DNA of 64,000 nt, taken from Pseudeuparius sepicola. Its lineage: Eukaryota > Arthropoda > Insecta > Coleoptera > Anthribidae. The notes under the pieces were generated by a model. That model searched no databases, was not told the origin of the DNA, and was given only the letters and a program-made list of their open reading frames with translations. Both the position numbers and the translations under genes were made by a program. This document shows, in pieces, positions 10,420-23,800 of the stretch. The DNA is taken from NCBI GenBank assembly GCA_963920635.1, contig OY987300.1, forward strand, positions 59,930,915-59,994,914, in the 5' to 3' direction. Numbering within the stretch: position 1 is the stretch's first letter; every line of letters starts with the position of its first letter.

Positions 10420-10689
10420 GCCTAATTATGCAGCCTATCGTAAGCAGGTTCAAATTTCGAATGTGAATCCTCTGAAGTGGAAATGCCGGTAACCTGTTCG
10501 GTTATCTGCCAGCGTCCCCAAAAAATAAATGTTTTGAACATTTTAAGCGGCTTATCTGCAAAGGTTGAACGGAGGGCACAGCAATCTCGAGTCAGAGGTC
10601 TTGCCAGTTCCGTCACGAACGCACCACGTCCCGAACACAGACCGCTTCTTAGTAGTGTGAAGTGTCCGCTTGATTCCAACACCTACCAA
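10420..10689 (+). other. Candidate 5' untranslated exon with a strong donor
   Basis: This comparatively GC-rich block ends in cctaccaa|gtaagt, close to the ideal donor. Splicing to 17702 would create cctaccAATGGCG, with the A from here completing an ATG, and an in-frame TGA lies just upstream (gct tga ttc). It is therefore a possible non-coding first exon of Lsd-1. No transcript evidence is available. Confidence 0.3.
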
Positions 10690-11759
10690 GTAAGTAAAAG
10701 ACTCATGTATTGAATGTGTTAAATTTTCTTTTATTATCCCATTGTCTGCTAATGATTTTCTTAGCTTCTCCGACAATATTAAAATTTTGAATTCTTTTAA
10801 AATCGTAAGTATAGCAATATTTTCAACATTATTATAACATTCATGTTATTATTTAAGTATAGATGAAAATATCGAGAAAAAGTATGGCATTTTTATATAC
10901 CCATATTCTTAACTTATACCTAACTTTAATAATCACTGTATGGTTTTACAAAAGCCTGACAAAATGCAATAACAAATAAATCAGTACGTGTTTAAAATTA
11001 GTCTTGCAAATAAAAGAATGCATAAAAATAATATTGATACAGATAAAAATAATTGTTTATGTAAACGGCAACAACTGTTGCTTCTTTGGGATATTAATGC
11101 CTAATAAGTTTTTAAATGATCATCATTTCTTGAATAATTTGGAAATGAGAAATAACCAACAATAATTTTGAAGTTAAATCTTAATACAAATCGGTTCAGC
11201 TGGTTCTAAACTGCTTTTAAGTATGAAAAAAAAAAATACATACCTATGTTTTTATGCTTTGTAAATAAATTATTAAAATACATAGAATAGACATAAAATG
11301 ATATTATGCCAGATAAATTTAACAGGGCACGACGATATAAACTTCAAATTACTTAGATGGTTCAATAATAATTATTATAAAACTGCTGCACGAGTACTTT
11401 GACCTTACATAATATATCAGTGATATCAGATAATTTGTCTGGAATGCTTTTAAAATAAGAAAAAGTGATGACAATATGATCATAACCATCTTGAACCCAC
11501 ACTCGGAATCAAGGTTCATATTATCACAAAAACTATAAATTTTGCCCTGGACCGGAAATATAAACTTTAACTTTTTTGTCTGGATAATTACAAAAGAACC
11601 GTTAACGTTTTGGGGACATTGTTTTCATAATAATTTTTTCTTATATTCTGGATGAAGCGTAGATTCCGAAATTATAATAATATACAGTGTGTAATGTACA
11701 GATTTACGGAACACTCTGTATCAATTTCAACAAGTCCATGGAAAAACCCACAAAAAATC
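10690..11759. other. AT-rich intergenic or intronic sequence
   Basis: I see no genes or clear repeats here. Confidence 0.5.
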
Positions 11760-12630
11760 TTAAAAATTTATGTAGAGGTACAATGTTTTCCTTAACACGA
11801 AAAATAAAGAAGTTAAGGGGGGGGGATGAAATGTTATATGGATCACCTTATACAGGGTGGCCAATTAAGAGAGGACGCCGTATTCTCTAATTTATATTTC
11901 TTTTGGCTAATAGATTTCCTTAGAAATAGGATTAGAAAGTTGCGGTTTTGACTTTTGGAGATTTTTGTCCTCTATTTAACAATGTAAAAGCAGCGCCCTC
12001 TGGCGAATACAGTAAAAATCACAAAGACATCTATTTATATTCTAAAATTTATTTGTGGCGCAAATAGAAAAACAATAAAAAAATAAAATAAATAAATAAA
12101 AAAAATCAATGGACGAAGACATCTTTCTCATACAAAAGATGCAGCAAAAACCCTTTCTAACCACACTATTAGTTGATTGAATTTCGTTCATCCTAATCGG
12201 AGTTATTACCATTTACAAAAAATACAATGTTTGGAGGTGACGAAAAAGAAACAAAAAAGTTTAGAATTTTCTCCAAGTTAATATGAAAAAGTTACAGATA
12301 CCTACCACTTCATTAGAAAAATTCCGAAAAAATTTAATTTTTCTAGTTTGTCATGGACTTTGCCTACCCCAGCTAGGAACTTGAAAATATCTTCTCTCGA
12401 TTTTTAAAGCTTACATTTGCTACCTACAATAAATAAATCCAGAAGTTCTGCGACAAGCGGTCTCCCAGATAAAGCTGGCATCCTCTCTTATTTGGCCACC
12501 TTGTACAGTCCACCTTGTACAGTCCACCTTGTACAGTCCACCTTGTACAGTCCACCGAAGGTTAACACCCCCCCCCCCTTATTTCTTTATATTTTTTAAC
12601 CGAAATAATGTATTACTATTAAATTTTTCA
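11760..12630. mobile_element. Foldback / MITE-like element with ACAGGGTGGCC ends
   Basis: The inner terminal repeats are acagggtggccaattaag at 11852 and its inverse at 12484-12509 (cctctcttatttggccacc). Outside them, 11760-11830 and 12560-12630 are also inverted relatives; each holds a run of about ten G or C next to an aaataaagaa-type sequence. So either two elements are nested or one element has extended arms. There is no coding capacity. Confidence 0.7.
12496..12556. repeat. 14-bp tandem repeat made from a transposon end
   Basis: Four perfect copies of ccaccttgtacagt (12496-12551) plus a partial fifth. The first copy is the terminal sequence of the inverted-repeat element just inside it, so the array appears to be an amplification of that end. 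Confidence 0.9.
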
Positions 12631-13540
12631 TATATGTTCCAAATATGCGTTCAGAAAAACAATTGAACAACAAATAAAAAAGTTACGGGAGTTAGGTGTG
12701 TGGTTATTATAACCCCATGTATATTTTTGCTTTGTAATGATGTAAATGGGTAACAATGTTTCCTCCCATTGTTTGGAAGATAATATAAGGGATTAAATTC
12801 TAATATTATCAAAAATAGGAGTAACCACGGAAAAACAACTCGAAGGAAAAAAATTGTTAACACATTGACAGATTTTTTTTATTATAAAAATTTCATTATG
12901 ACTCTCTTTATAAGGCCGAAAACCTTATCTATCACACCTTGCAAGTAGAATCATCTGTATCTGTATACTTACCGTTTGCATTAAAAATAGTAATTTTTGT
13001 TATTACCTTCAATTAACTTACTATTTTTAATACTATTTCAAAGTTCAAATAAGCTTTGATAAGGACAGTAAGTCCATTTCTGATAAGTGGAACAGGATAC
13101 ACATCAACTATAAACATTTGAATATTAACAAAATAGAGCTGAATCACCCAGATAAACTATTGATCTCTTCGATATCGCACGTCTACAAAAGTCTAAACTT
13201 GCAGCTGCTGATAAATCCAATTAGGAGAACCCTTGCACAAATCTTAAATTTAGAAAATAATCCACAATAATTATTGCTGTGATCTCTCCATATATTAAAC
13301 GTGAAAAATTAGGGCTCACTTTCTGTAATAAATGTGAGTGAGGCAAACATTGAAAAATGTGCTCTCTGTTGAAGAAATGAAGAAAACTCTCTTACGACCA
13401 TGAACTTCTAATTTGATAATTTCGATTTTTTTAAAGACTTTCATATTAACAGGCCTACTTTGACTAGTTTGTTGTTGATTATGTGGAGCCTAACGAATAT
13501 TTCAAATGTACCATAGGCGTGCGAAATGTTCGCGAAATAG
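12631..13540. other. AT-rich sequence, no gene recognised
   Basis: Nothing coding is seen; only short chance open frames occur. Confidence 0.5.
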
Positions 13541-13790
13541 TCGTACAACTTACCGTCCATACGCCATTGGTGCAATTAAGCGAACTCTAGTGCCTCCGTT
13601 CTATTGCCTTTCACGCTCGTATAAACTGTACCAAATTGCTGATTGGTACTTTTTGTCGTTTACAAAATATTAAAAAACCTGTTTTTTAGAATAACTATCA
13701 CACCCTGTATCTTTCCTATTAAGCGTTTTGAGCTTATATTCATATGAACTTTTTGCTTAAAATAAGATTTTCTAAATTTTAGATAGATAG
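13541..13790. repeat. Dispersed repeat (copies also near 9905 and 40441)
   Basis: ggtgcaattaagcgaactct at 13570 reappears in a copy at 40441-40610, with the following ctcgtataaac/tcttataaacc, accaaatt and ttttgtcgttt blocks in the same order. The end motif is acaccctgtatct. It is non-coding, probably a MITE or repeat tail. Confidence 0.7.
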
Positions 13791-13806
13791 ATATAGCAAA
13801 TGTATG

Positions 13807-14220
13807 ATAATCTAAAAACGCTCTTTAATTGTACACTAGGTTGTGACAGGTAAATATTTCATGTCCCTAGAATTCTCTATGCGGTGGCCATATTGATATT
13901 CTTTATAGGTGAAGGAGAACAGGGCCGTAATCAACAGAATTTACGTTTTACCACACGAATCCTAAATTTGAATAGATGGAAACTAACATTAAACTATGTT
14001 CTTTGAAGCACAGAAAAAGGCTATAGTTACAATTTCTGTGTTTGAAGTTAGGTGAGAGCCACAAAATATCAAGGTTAAGGTTAGGATCTTTCAAAAGGTC
14101 TGATATTTCTGCCAAACATGCTAAATACCTGGAGGCGCCCAGAACAATGCTGTGAACCTTGTATTGCCAAATTAAGAAATGCCAATTCTAGTGTACAATT
14201 AAAGAGCGTTTTTAGATTAT
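13807..14220. mobile_element. MITE with ~33-bp terminal inverted repeats
   Basis: ataatctaaaaacgctcttt begins at 13807 and its inverse, ending agcgtttttagattat, closes at 14220. The inverted match continues through aattgtacactag. The element is 414 bp with no coding capacity. No clear target duplication was found by eye. Confidence 0.8.
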
Positions 14221-14649
14221 TCAACAAAAATAGAGGACATATTTCGGTAATATTTACTACACGATATAAGGACATTGCTGCCATAAAACATAAACAATAA
14301 GCACCTTAAGCAGCTACATTCGGAGAGGTGGGTTGGGGAGTACTTGTAATGTATTATTTTTGAAGAAAAAAAAACGAAAAAACGGAGTCATATAATTTTC
14401 ATAGTATGTTATGGTTTCATGGCATTTTATTTGAGGTATTATTTTTTCAATGCGATAATCCAGATAAGCTCTTCTGTCTCAATTAAAAAAGCAATATTTA
14501 CTCAGTAGGTTAGGTAGCATGCAAAATTTTAGTTTCTGTTTTCCCGGGAACTCCTATACGTGTTGAACAAGGCGTTGTTGGTACGTAAATTTACCCACGA
14601 AGCATTATTTAGACAACCTATACCTCTTTTCCGAATAATGAGTAAAACA
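14221..14649. other. AT-rich spacer
   Basis: I see no gene or clear repeat. Confidence 0.5.
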
Positions 14650-15745
14650 AACTAACCAGAACGCGTTGTGGGCAAATTATGTTACCCACAACGCGAAATA
14701 ATATTTCGCGCAATTTTTTTCGCTCTGTGGAGCTTTACTTTTGCCCACGTCCCGTTGTGGCTATTGCGATTTGCAAAGATCCAGACTCGAATAAAACAAA
14801 CAATACACAAAAATAGGAAAACTAAATGATATTTATTCTTCGATAGCTAGAACAGAATACCTAAAAAACAAACATTACTTATTTTTACAAGGGTAGCTAC
14901 TGTGGTATTTGTGAATTACATTTTATATTTAACTTTATGCGAACTTTCTAATTTAAGAATCCGCCATATTATAGGTACACTGAATCAGAGGCGTCCGCGA
15001 TTCTCTTATAGGCAATTGATAATTTAAATAAAAAAGTCTTAACATTTTCATTATGTATTTTATATTCAACTGTTCATATTTGCACTGCACAAAGTTAATT
15101 TTCTACATACATTACCAACATAAGAATATCTCTGCACTACTATTGGTCAGATTTTAAAATAGCGGGGAAACGTTCCGTGTTAAGTTGGCAACAAATGTGT
15201 AGAATATAGCTTCCATTTGATTTGCCAAAAAATAGGATGCGCAGTAGGTTTAAATTAAATTTTTTGGTAAATCAAGTGGAAGCCATATTCTACACATTTG
15301 TTGCAAACTTAACTCGGAACGCTTTCCCACATTTTAAAATCCGACCAATAGTAGTGCAGAGATATTCTTACGTTGGTAATGTATGTAGAAAATTAACTTA
15401 GTGCTGTGCAAATTATGAATTGTTCAATATAACACACAGAATGAAAATGTAAAGTCTATTTTTTTTAAATTTAAATTCTCGATACCCTATAAGAAAATCT
15501 CACGTCTGATTTGTGTATAACAATGGAGGATTCTTAAAAGTGTGCGCATGTTGGATGCTCATTCACCCTACTCCATTTCTCTGGTTAGAACTTGTCGCTA
15601 GACTGTCAACGTCGTCCTTTCGCGTTCTGAGTAGAGCGTAAAATAGCCGTAACGCGACGTGGACAAAAGTTAAGCTCCAGAAAGCAAATCGTGAGTAAAA
15701 ACGTACCCACAACGCGTTGTGAGCACATAATTCGGGCAGTGGCCG
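14650..15745. mobile_element. Large foldback element (~1.1 kb) with CG-rich ends
   Basis: The whole element folds on itself around about 15235. Near the centre, acaaatgtgtagaatata and gaagccatattctacaca pair closely; further out, gtagaaaattaactt, atttaagaatcc and gtggagctttacttttg pair with diverged partners. Both outer ends hold copies of acgcgttgtggg, and the left one is itself a palindrome (cgttgtgggc...ttacccacaacg). The arms are about 500 bp and no protein is encoded. Confidence 0.8.
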
Positions 15746-17059
15746 ATTTCGGCTATTGCGAATAACGCAAATTTATACATATACCGTGGGTACTGAATTT
15801 TTTGCATACCTATACATATTTTTATTTCACATTCCAGTGGCGTGCGGAGCTGTATTTAAAAATAATTAATACTCACAAAAACATGTTTATTCATTTTATT
15901 AGACATAATTCATTATCATGCGTTAAATATCCATACACAACTTTAATTTGAGAGACAATAAATTGGTAGGTAGTATCTATAGTAGAAAATAAATATGAAA
16001 TGTGTTTAATTGTTGTATTTTTATATAGTTAGAAAAGAACCTCTGTTGTCTTGCCGATGATAGATGTTTATCGAAGCCACAAAGCAACGAAAAAGCCGTG
16101 ATCTTTAATATCCCATTAACCTAAACCTAATCGATACTGGCGGTTACTGTTGTGTATATGTAATCTGTAACCTACATCATCCTAAAACTTTTTAGATTTC
16201 CTCACGTAACCCCAGTGATGTAAGCTGCTAATTTAAAATATGAACGATATTATTTTCATATACACAATTATGATAACTCCTTAAATATATTCGTTCTGTA
16301 TCGATATCTGCTTCAGTACGTTTGCCAGTTGTGTTGTAGTGTGCCGTGCCGTACTTCAAGTAAATTATTGTGCTTTTCATTTGTAAGTATGTAATAGCAA
16401 AGTTATGTCTTTTTATCAACAGTGCCACTTTCCACTACAAAAATGTTGTAAAATTCAGCTATATAATTACTTCTAATCAGCTGCTTTTATCAATACCTAG
16501 GTATTTATTAACATATGGATTTGCTTGGCTTCACGTATTAAGTATCTATGTAGTAGCCCTTATTTCTTATTACAAATGTCAAATGTTTCTGTGGTTGGTA
16601 CTTAAACTATAGATGAACAATTTGATATGCTTTTGGCAATTCGGGTTAGGAAGGAGATTAGGTATAAACTTCTGTGTTCTATTAGTCAAATCTCCATGGA
16701 TAATATCAGACTTAATATAAAATGAATAATGTTGAATTTTTTTAAATTATTTTTACTACTGGCTATTGACAACGGTTGTAGGATTTTTGGAGAAGCGATA
16801 GTTTAAACACAAAACATATCTTGGTTTGGCCGCTCATATACGCTGTATCAAAACGATAACATCGCGAGGAAATAGTATTATTCTATTTTTGCTTCAGTGA
16901 TTATAAGTTTTGTACTATTTTTTGTAAGTGCAGTGTTACAGAAGAAATTGATATTTTTCTATGCTTTCTCCTTCAAAGTTGAGTTAATAGTATTATCTCG
17001 CTGAATAACGTTTAAATTTTGTTGTGTAAATTGGACATTGCATTAAATTTTGAACCAAA
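15746..17059. other. AT-rich sequence upstream of Lsd-1
   Basis: No convincing gene. It contains possible splice-like and start-like signals but none that can be tied to a product. Confidence 0.45.
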
Positions 17060-17251
17060 ATGAATAAATGCGATTGCATTATGCAATTTCAGAAAAAAAT
17101 GGCTCACGGCACACGGCACAAACGTAAGAGGTTGTGGAGACCGCATGTCAACAGATCTACAAACAATCAACCGCCACAACAGACGCAGACGGTAACGAAA
17201 ATCATTCGTTACGTCACTGTTGCGGTTCAAACAGATGAACGTACGCATTAA
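17060..17251 (+). other. Open frame of 63 codons just upstream of Lsd-1: upstream ORF or alternative first exon
   Basis: The ATG has a good context (accaaaATG), and the product is basic then Gln/Thr-rich (MAHGTRHKRKRLWRPH..., ...VAVQTDERTH). Its TAA is followed at once by gtatag; splicing there to 17702 would give TAATGG, so the stop of this frame would overlap the ATG of Lsd-1. Two other donors inside it (after cacaaac at 17126, and after gatgaac) would instead join it in frame to the Lsd-1 exon. These options cannot be separated without transcripts. Confidence 0.3.
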
Positions 17252-17701
17252 GTATAGTTCTATTTTCTATATAAATAATAACAATATTAAATAATGTAAT
17301 AAACCAGTACCGCCATGGGCCATGTTGTATTTCGAATAGATTTTTATGTAATTTTCCATCCCATTACCCCTCACAATGGATATTTCTATGATAACAATTC
17401 TTATGGGTATTTATATCAAACTGCTAAATAACTGTATGGACATAGTCTACAAAACTAATAACAACAACTGATATCTAAATGCTTGTCTAACAGAGTCGGA
17501 TTCTTGTAGAAAATGAAATCATCAGTACTAGATAAGACCAATAAGCATATTTGTGCTTGATAACTATATTACATAAACGGAAAAATTTATTAAAATATAT
17601 AAACATTAGAAGCAGGAGAAATGAGGACTTTAATACTTAAATTAGATATACCTATTAGTGAATGTCTGATGTCTGGGTCGCTATCTAATCACTTTTTTCA
17701 G

Positions 17702-17823
17702 TGGCGCCGTCCAAGAAAAATGCATTCAATATCCAAGAACTTGAATCAGTAAATAGAATCACCAATTTACCAATTGTCGAAACGGGATGGAACTACGCAG
17801 GAAATATGTATAACAGGATAAAG
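17702..17823 (+). CDS. Lsd-1: Lsd-1 first recognised coding exon
   Basis: The acceptor is cttttttcag and the donor aag|gtaagt. It begins with two bases of a split codon (TG), then APSKKNAFNIQELESVNRIT and on through PIVETGWNYAGNMYNRIK, the start of the perilipin fold. Confidence 0.88.
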
Positions 17824-20800
17824 GTAAGTTGACTTCATGTAAATTTGCTCACTTAAAACAGTTCAATGCCGAAAATTGGTTTGTTTCGGGTGCGGGTATT
17901 CCTTGTAGATATGAGGGTGAGTCGGGTTTTTGCATTGGCAGCATTGGATAGAAAATGAAATTTTAAAACGAAAATTTCGTAATAATATAGGGTGGTCACT
18001 TTTTCAACGCTCACCATTGGGTAAAAGATAGAAGGGTAGTTGATTCTGGAAATAGCTCATATCTTTTTTTATTAGAACACCCAACTTTACGAAATTTCTT
18101 TATTCTTATGTTTTCAGACACGCTCTTTTCACTAGTTGACTAAACAATTTTCTAGGGCTGCTAAATTTTGAGTTACCGTTTACGAAAAGTGATCACCCTG
18201 TATAATATAATAATATAATAATATTTATTCGTGCTAGACATTACATACAATGTTTACACAAGTCAAGTGACATAAAAAAAAGACTCTAATAATTTTATTC
18301 ATTATCACTGATTACACATTAAACGAAAATAAAAGTGCAATGTTAACGTTAACGCATACATAGAGCATACATAGAGCAGGCAAGATCGTTGTTACAAAAA
18401 GTAGGTATTACAGTCACTCATTTCTATTACTAAAGTAACTTTCGTATTCTCGAATTTGGTAGAACACATTCTCTTGCAGAAATCTTTTAATTTCAACTCG
18501 GAACAGTTTGCTGTCCAATTGTCTGAGACTTAACGGAAGCAGATTGTAAAGTTTCACAGAAACATATCTAAATGATTTATGATTTCTATTGTATCTGAAT
18601 AAAGGAGCAAGAATTTTTTGGTGTCTAGTGGAATATGTCAGATTAGTATTCGCTGAGAGATTCTCTTTCGCATATATTAAGCACTCTAGAATATATTGGT
18701 TAGTTACTGTCAATATTTTATATTTTTTGAAGGTCGGTTTGCAGGAAACAGTTTGATGCATTCTAAAAATTATTCGAAGTGCTTTCTTTTGGAGAATTAG
18801 GACTTTGTTTCGAGACGTCAGACCCGAGTTACTCCACAAAAGAATAGCATAAGATAATGTGCTATGAAAAGACGAATAATACGCAACCAACAAATAGTCA
18901 ACATCCATACACGCCTACTGCCGAATAAGGGCGTCCGGCACGCGGAATCTTTTGGCAGCTGAATGAAAATTTTTAACAATTTATTGATTAATAAGATCTC
19001 CCCCGGATATAATATTACGTATATCTATATAGTTAGGTGCTTTCTTGAGGGTGCTCTAGAAATATCACTTCTAGCTAATCCAGTTCGCCAATCCAGAAAT
19101 GCAATTCCGAATATGTAGTATAATAACAACGTTTTAAAATACAATTTTCTATCCAGTGTTAAAAAACGATTTATGTTTAGGGTGAACACGCAAAATTAGG
19201 ACAAACTATAACTTTTTTCTTTCTTGAAATAGAGAAAAGTTTAAAATAAAAGTTGCAGTGCATTACTCTGGCTATTTTGGAGTGTTATTAAAAATTATAC
19301 AGGTCGTCCTAAAAATGATCTGCGATAAAAAGTTACATTTCTTAAACTATCAAGAGTGCTGTGAAAAAAAAAACAGTTAAGACGGAAATATCATACTTTA
19401 TTAAACTAATACTAATTACTAAACGGCTGAAGCGTTGAGTGAAGGAGCTGAAGTAAATAAAAAATAATATACAATATATCGTTGGAATCGGAAAAAATCG
19501 TAGATTTAACTTTTACCAACATTATAACATACGAATATTCACGTTTTCAAAAAATCAAGTATAATTTTAGTATTAGAATAGTAGTTTCAATATGTATATT
19601 ATCAGTAGATACACAATGTTTCTTCATTCACTCCATATAGAACGAAAAAAACTGATGTAAATTCGTGATTTTTTGGTTAAATATGCCGGGTAAAAAAAAA
19701 ACATATTATTAAATTAAATAATTACTAATTTACTGGTTATCGTCAGAAATGGAATAGTTTGAGAAACATGTTATTATGGAAATTTTCTGAGAATTAAGGA
19801 ATCGGATTATATCTAATTATAACATTAACAATATAACATTATTCACTGAATGTAAATTTATATTGTTGTATTGAACTATAAAAGCGCCCCATTTAAAATG
19901 AATCCCCAAAAGAGTTTGGGGATGAACCGTAACATACAGTGTGACCTACTGAAACAGGAACACCGTCGTAAAATTTGTAATTGATGATAGGGCATGCAAA
20001 TCTGTACTTTAGGGCAAAACGGCGCAATCTATTTCAAATAACAAGGCCTATTACGACATATTTTTGGCACCAAAATTAAAGAAATCATAGTAGCTATTTT
20101 TTTTTATTAAAATTGTGACTACGTCACTGGATCCCTTAAAAAGGGTTTGTGTCAAATTTTGTTAAAAAAATATGGAACGATAAAAATTCTAGCAACCAAT
20201 GGAAATCGCGATTTAACTACCTATTTTACCTGCCTACTCGCAGGTAATCGAGTAGGCAGGCATCGAGTTGCATGGGAATTGAAATCAGCTGAAACTGTAA
20301 CTTGCTTTATTACAAATAGGTATACGTATCTAAATATAAAAAACTAAAGCAAAATGAAATTTTATTTTTTTTCTAATAATCCACTATTTATTTAAATAAA
20401 TTTTTCACACCTCATAATTTTTACATTAGGGTTTTTGTATTTACCTACTGATATACTTTTACCTGTTATAAAGTAAGTTACAGTTTCAATTGTTTTTAAT
20501 CCACATGCAACTTGATTTAAACTTGGTAAAAGAGGTAGGTACCTCGGTAGTTAAATCGCGATTTTCATTGGTTCCTAGTTCCTAAAATTTGTATTGTTCG
20601 ATATTTCTTAACAAAATTTAGTAGAAACCAGTTGTAAGGGATGCCCCATCCAGTGGGGAAGTCAGAATTTTTACAAAAAAATCGCAAATATGATTTCTTT
20701 AATTTTAGCGCCAAAAATATGTCGCAGTAGGAATAAATTGTGCCGTTTTGCCCTAAAGTACAGTTTTTGATGTCCTATAGTTAAAAAAAAAACAGATCCG

Positions 20801-23800
20801 AATCGAATGACAATTACAAATTTTATGGGGGAGTTCCGGTTTTAAGTGGTCACACTGTATATTTACAGAGATGTATTTTATGGTTTCAGGAAGTGTAGAT
20901 GACTTTAAGAATCCAAGATAAGGGAAAAAAGAGTCGTTGAAGATAATAAATTTTTATATTGAAATTGGATCATTTGGGGTACAGCCCTAATTACTGATTG
21001 ATTATAAAGCACCTAAATTTCTAGCATATTTTCTCGACACTAGGGATTTATTTATTGCCAACGTAAACAAGGTAAAGTGGGTTTTCTGTTTAAGATATAG
21101 AAAAATTCTGTGTTTCAGAACTAAAAATTTTGTCCCTATGCTAAATTTGAAATTGAATTTTTTTGTAAAAAATGCAATAATTATTATTTTTACTATCAGG
21201 AAAAAGTTAAATCTGAGAAAACATTTACAAGCCGTTAAATTTCAAATTTAATATGGGGTATAACTTTGAATTATTAACTTTTCCTAATAAAATTTTCGAT
21301 AATGTTAAACAGAAAGGGAACTTTACCTACATATAGGAAATAAAATAATATACATGCTTAAAAATCTAGTCCTTTTCAAAACTGAAAATATGGTATTATC
21401 TAGCAAGGCTGGACCCCAAATGTGCAAATGCGAACTCAATTTTTTTGTCCTTCACGTATATTTTTTCACTTACTTAGGAAACACTATGTGCAGTGTCCTA
21501 TATCTGATATCCATAATGAGCCATTGGTGAGGGAACAAACTTGAAAATAATATTCTCGTTATTATAATTTGAGTGATTATTATATTTTTAGATAACTTAT
21601 TTGATTTTAGATAGTGTTCTTGTTTTTTAATTCGGAACTCTCTAATAATATACCCATTGAAAAAGGTCAACAATATAAGGCATATTAGATTCAATCACTC
21701 TATATTATATATAACACCATCCAATGTGCATCTTTGCGACTTTTCCTTTTCAGCAGTCAAACAGTCTCGTCTACTGGACTTTGGGCCAGGCCGAGACTAC
21801 TGTTCAAACGGTAGTGGACAGCGCCACACCTGCAATTGTACTCCTTCAAGGACCTCTTTCTTCCGTTGACAAGTTAGTGTGCAAGAGTCTCGATGTTGTC
21901 GAAAACAAATTTCCTTCCATTGGTCTACCTCCGGAAATGGTAAGTTGATGCGGTTGATCACACATTTGCTGTCTGATTTTTATATAGAGATTTATAAAAC
22001 GTATGAGTAGCATACTCTTAAGTAAATAATTTGACAATAATAGGCAAAAGCAAAGGTAAAGCATAGACAAAGCTACACATAGACTGTCAAAACCATTGCT
22101 GAAATTCCCGCGAGATACACCAAATATTTTGCATAAAATTTTATATAAAAATAAATAACAAAATTAAAATAACTATACCTACCAACCTCAACTTAGTCCT
22201 AAGAATTGTAAGACATTACAATTTTTATCTGTTATAATTTTTTTTTCGTTCAAACAAATTGCGAAATTTGGTGTGCCGGCATTTTTTGCAAGCGGTTTCA
22301 ATAATGCTTCTGTCTATACCTATATACGTATATGTCCCTTACTAGAGACCACGATACGCTTACCCAGTGTATCGTGCTAGAAAATAGGTGTAGAAAAAAT
22401 ATTGGCCTATCCTTGGATCTATTTTAAGAAGAAAAGGACATCCTATAATATACTATTCTGTTATTATTTCTTTTTCCAGATATATTAAAAACTCAAATTT
22501 GCAAATAATTATTCAAGAAAAGTTTCACTAGAGATGCAAATTATTATCCTATATCTAAAAACCAAAATTGTAGATATATGTTTTTTAGATTTTTTTCTTC
22601 GAATAAGTTAAATAACACACCTGTAAATTTTCTACAGTACCTAAATATCTAAATACCTGAATACCTAGGTAGTAGGTACTTATAGTAGTGGATTAAAGAA
22701 AGTATGTTATAAAGAAGCACCACTATTCTCTTGAGCAGAATTTATTAGTATATTATTTATTTATTACTTGTTCATTTTAAAAATTTATGAGTGAAAGACA
22801 AATGCACAAATCCATTGCCTTTAACCAAATCACCTTTAAAAATGAGCACGTCTTCTTTTAATATCCCATACACACCCCGATGAGATGCAAATCGTTTCAA
22901 TAACTGTTTAATTCTGATTTGTTTCAGATCTATTGGAACACCAAACAGTACGCCAAGGATGTGAGCACAAAAATTGTGCGGCCAGTGTTAAAAAGGGCCG
23001 ATTCTGTGAAGCAAATAGGAAACACAGTTTTGGCTAGCAAATACACGGCATTTGCCGCCGATACCCTGAATGGAGCACTAGACGTAGCTGATAAATACGT
23101 AGACCTGTATCTGCCAGCAGATGATGAACAAAATGTCGATGGTAAGTGTTTTACGTTCAATGACAAATCTGAAAAAAATTGGGTATTCTAGGTATTTTTT
23201 TTAATTATTGTCTATTGCGACATAAGAGCTTTTATAATTAACACGGCTAGATTTGGAGAGTCTCGACAGGTATATCTTTTTTTGCTTAAATTTAAAGTTA
23301 CTAGGTTTGATAATTTTGTATATATAAAAGTTCATATTGGACTTATGAAGCTATACGACATAATTTGGTCTAATCGTCATATTTTGGTCCGACCGTGAAT
23401 ATTTCAAAATTTTACCCCTTCCGAAACGAAGTCAACGAGTCAAATCATTTAAAAAAAAACCGTCGGATATCCGTATATCCATATCCAAAAGTCCTGCGTA
23501 TTTTTCTTTGGGTCACTACATTTAGTAATGATTCGCAAACATTTGGTAACGATATTTGCTTCCTTTCATCTATTATATTTACTATCTAATATAATTAGGT
23601 ACGTTTAATGGATAGGGAAAGATAGTACGATTTGAAACAGAAGCTGGATATTTTTGTCTTTTGTTAAATAAGAAAACATTAATCTTTTTAAGCAAAGTAT
23701 ATGGACGATCCTTTTTATATTTTTGAACGTAGACTTTAATTATTTTGGGGTCTGGATCGGAGTTAGATGAAAAATCGCTATTTCATGCAGTCGACGTTTC

